Origin: Candidatus Aalborgicola bjergmarkensis
Lineage (GTDB): Bacteria; Pseudomonadota; Gammaproteobacteria; Burkholderiales; Burkholderiaceae_C
Assembly (NCBI GenBank): GCA_016708725.1
Contig: JADJFE010000002.1
Span: forward strand, 62,001-126,000
Length of the DNA: 64,000 bases
Direction of reading: 5' to 3'
Position numbers and translations under genes: made by a program. Numbering within the stretch: the stretch's first letter is position 1; every line of letters begins with the position of its first letter. Below the pieces are notes generated by a model that had not been told where the DNA came from, did no database searches, and saw only the letters and a list, made by a program, of their open reading frames with translations. Below, in pieces: positions 63,089-64,000 of this stretch.

Positions 63089-64000
63089 CTAGGCCAGGCT
63101 GCGCAGCACATCGCGCACCATCTGTGCGCGGTCTTTCACTTCGGCCAGTGCGCGTTCGATGCGCAGTTTTTCGTTGCCAACCAGTTTGATGTGCTTGTGC
63201 TTTTGAATCAGGGCGATGATTTTCATCGGATCAATGGGTGGATTTTTCTCAAAGGTGATATTGATGCCAGAGGGTGCGGCATCCACCTTGAGAACGCCAT
63301 AGGGTTTGGCCAGTACACGCAGACGGTGCACGTCAATCAGTGTCTGCGCCTGCGGGGGGAGTTTGCCAAAGCGGTCAATGATTTCTTCCAGCAAGGTATC
63401 GACCTGATCGGTGTTTTTTGCCGTGGCCAGTTTTTTATAAAACGACAGGCGCAAGTGCACGTCGCCACAATAATCGTCCGGCAGCAAAGCCGGTGCGTGC
63501 AGATTGATGTCGGTCGTGGCGGTCAGCGGACTCAGCAGATCGGGTTCGATTCCCGCCTTGAGACAACGCACGGCCTCGGACAGCATTTCGTTGTAGAGCT
63601 GAAAACCGACCTCCAGCATATTGCCGCTCTGGCTTTCGCCCAGCACCTCACCGGCACCGCGAATCTCCAGGTCGTGCATCGCCAGATAAAAACCACTGCC
63701 CAGCTCTTCCATCGCCTGAATCGCGTCAAGCCGCTGGCTGGCCTGTTTGGTCAAGCCTTGCAGATCGGGCACCATCAGATAGGCATACGCCTGGTGGTGG
63801 CTGCGACCGACGCGCCCGCGCAACTGGTGCAACTGCGCCAGGCCAAACTTGTCGGCGCGGCTGATGACAATGGTGTTGGCCGTGGGCACGTCAATGCCGG
63901 TTTCAATGATCGTCGAGCACAGCAACAGGTTGTAGCGCTGGGCGATGAAGTCGCGCATCACCGCCTCCAGCTGGCGCTCGGGCATCTGGCCGTGGGCAAT
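63089..64000 (-). CDS. mfd: Transcription-repair coupling factor, C-terminal part
   Basis: The 5' side lies beyond the window. Visible are helicase motifs V and VI (STIIETGIDVPTANTIVI, QLRGRVGRS), the TRG-type region (LGSGFYLAMHDLEIRGAGEVLGE) and the C-terminal D7 domain. Mfd removes stalled RNA polymerase and recruits UvrA. Confidence 0.92.
   Translation of the reverse strand: MAHGQMPERQLEAVMRDFIAQRYNLLLCSTIIETGIDVPTANTIVISRADKFGLAQLHQLRGRVGRSHHQAYAYLMVPDLQGLTKQASQRLDAIQAMEELGSGFYLAMHDLEIRGAGEVLGESQSGNMLEVGFQLYNEMLSEAVRCLKAGIEPDLLSPLTATTDINLHAPALLPDDYCGDVHLRLSFYKKLATAKNTDQVDTLLEEIIDRFGKLPPQAQTLIDVHRLRVLAKPYGVLKVDAAPSGINITFEKNPPIDPMKIIALIQKHKHIKLVGNEKLRIERALAEVKDRAQMVRDVLRSLA

Noticed and set aside
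1..64000. tRNA or rRNA genes as integration sites
   Set aside because: No cloverleaf or rRNA signature was noticed near the island edges or elsewhere, though a tRNA scan was not possible.

Overview
The gene content suggests a betaproteobacterium of the order Burkholderiales, probably Comamonadaceae-like. The backbone carries dnaX, an O2-independent ubiquinone cluster (ubiU, ubiV, ubiT) with ubiX and ubiD, a FimV-like protein, cysM, an M16 peptidase and the end of mfd. This placement rests on family recognition only. I saw no rRNA, tRNA or CRISPR array.

Layout. (1) 1-7.5 kb: three minus-strand secreted proteins with different N-terminal domains (unknown, alpha/beta hydrolase, clan GH-A glycosidase) that share an RTX-like module. 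(2) 7.6-13.3 kb: a ROK sugar kinase, a small membrane protein, a Tas-like aldo/keto reductase, and an apparent operon of a Crp/Fnr regulator, an APH-type phosphotransferase and an acyl-CoA dehydrogenase (ACAD). (3) 13.3-43.9 kb: a roughly 30 kb accessory island built around repeated copies of that ACAD gene, one more full-length copy and three 3' fragments. Each copy is followed by the same structured repeat (called R1) and a long palindromic element (R2). Between the copies sit cargo blocks. Block 1 (13.9-22.2 kb) is an integron cassette array with three clear attC sites and no integrase; it carries HicBA, an HNH nuclease and small secreted or zinc-ribbon proteins. Block 2 (25-30.9 kb) holds a coupled DUF1828-type pair and a type III methyltransferase cut by a decayed IS. 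Blocks 3 and 4 (32-41 kb) hold toxin-antitoxin genes and two related genes whose formylglycine-enzyme (FGE)-type, C-type-lectin-fold C-termini look like variable regions of a diversity-generating retroelement (DGR). One of these has an N-terminal caspase; the other lost it by deletion. More toxin-antitoxin genes follow at 42.5-43.7 kb. (4) 44-64 kb: the conserved backbone, with a sensor diguanylate cyclase, then dnaX-ubiU-ubiV-ubiT-DGC-ubiX-ubiD in a tight minus-strand series, a FimV-like protein, a D-2-hydroxyacid dehydrogenase, a lipoprotein, cysM, a cyclophilin, an M16 protease, two small proteins and mfd.

The most notable signal is the pair of DGR-type variable regions at 35524-35601 and 39815-39892. 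They differ at 24 of 78 positions by my count, mostly at first and second codon positions, while the adjoining bases are almost identical. Each is followed by a hairpin over the stop codon. No reverse transcriptase or template repeat was seen here, so any retroelement acting on them must lie elsewhere. The second signal is the architecture: defence-type cargo collected between ACAD 3' fragments, as expected from repeated homologous (Campbell-type) integration at one gene.
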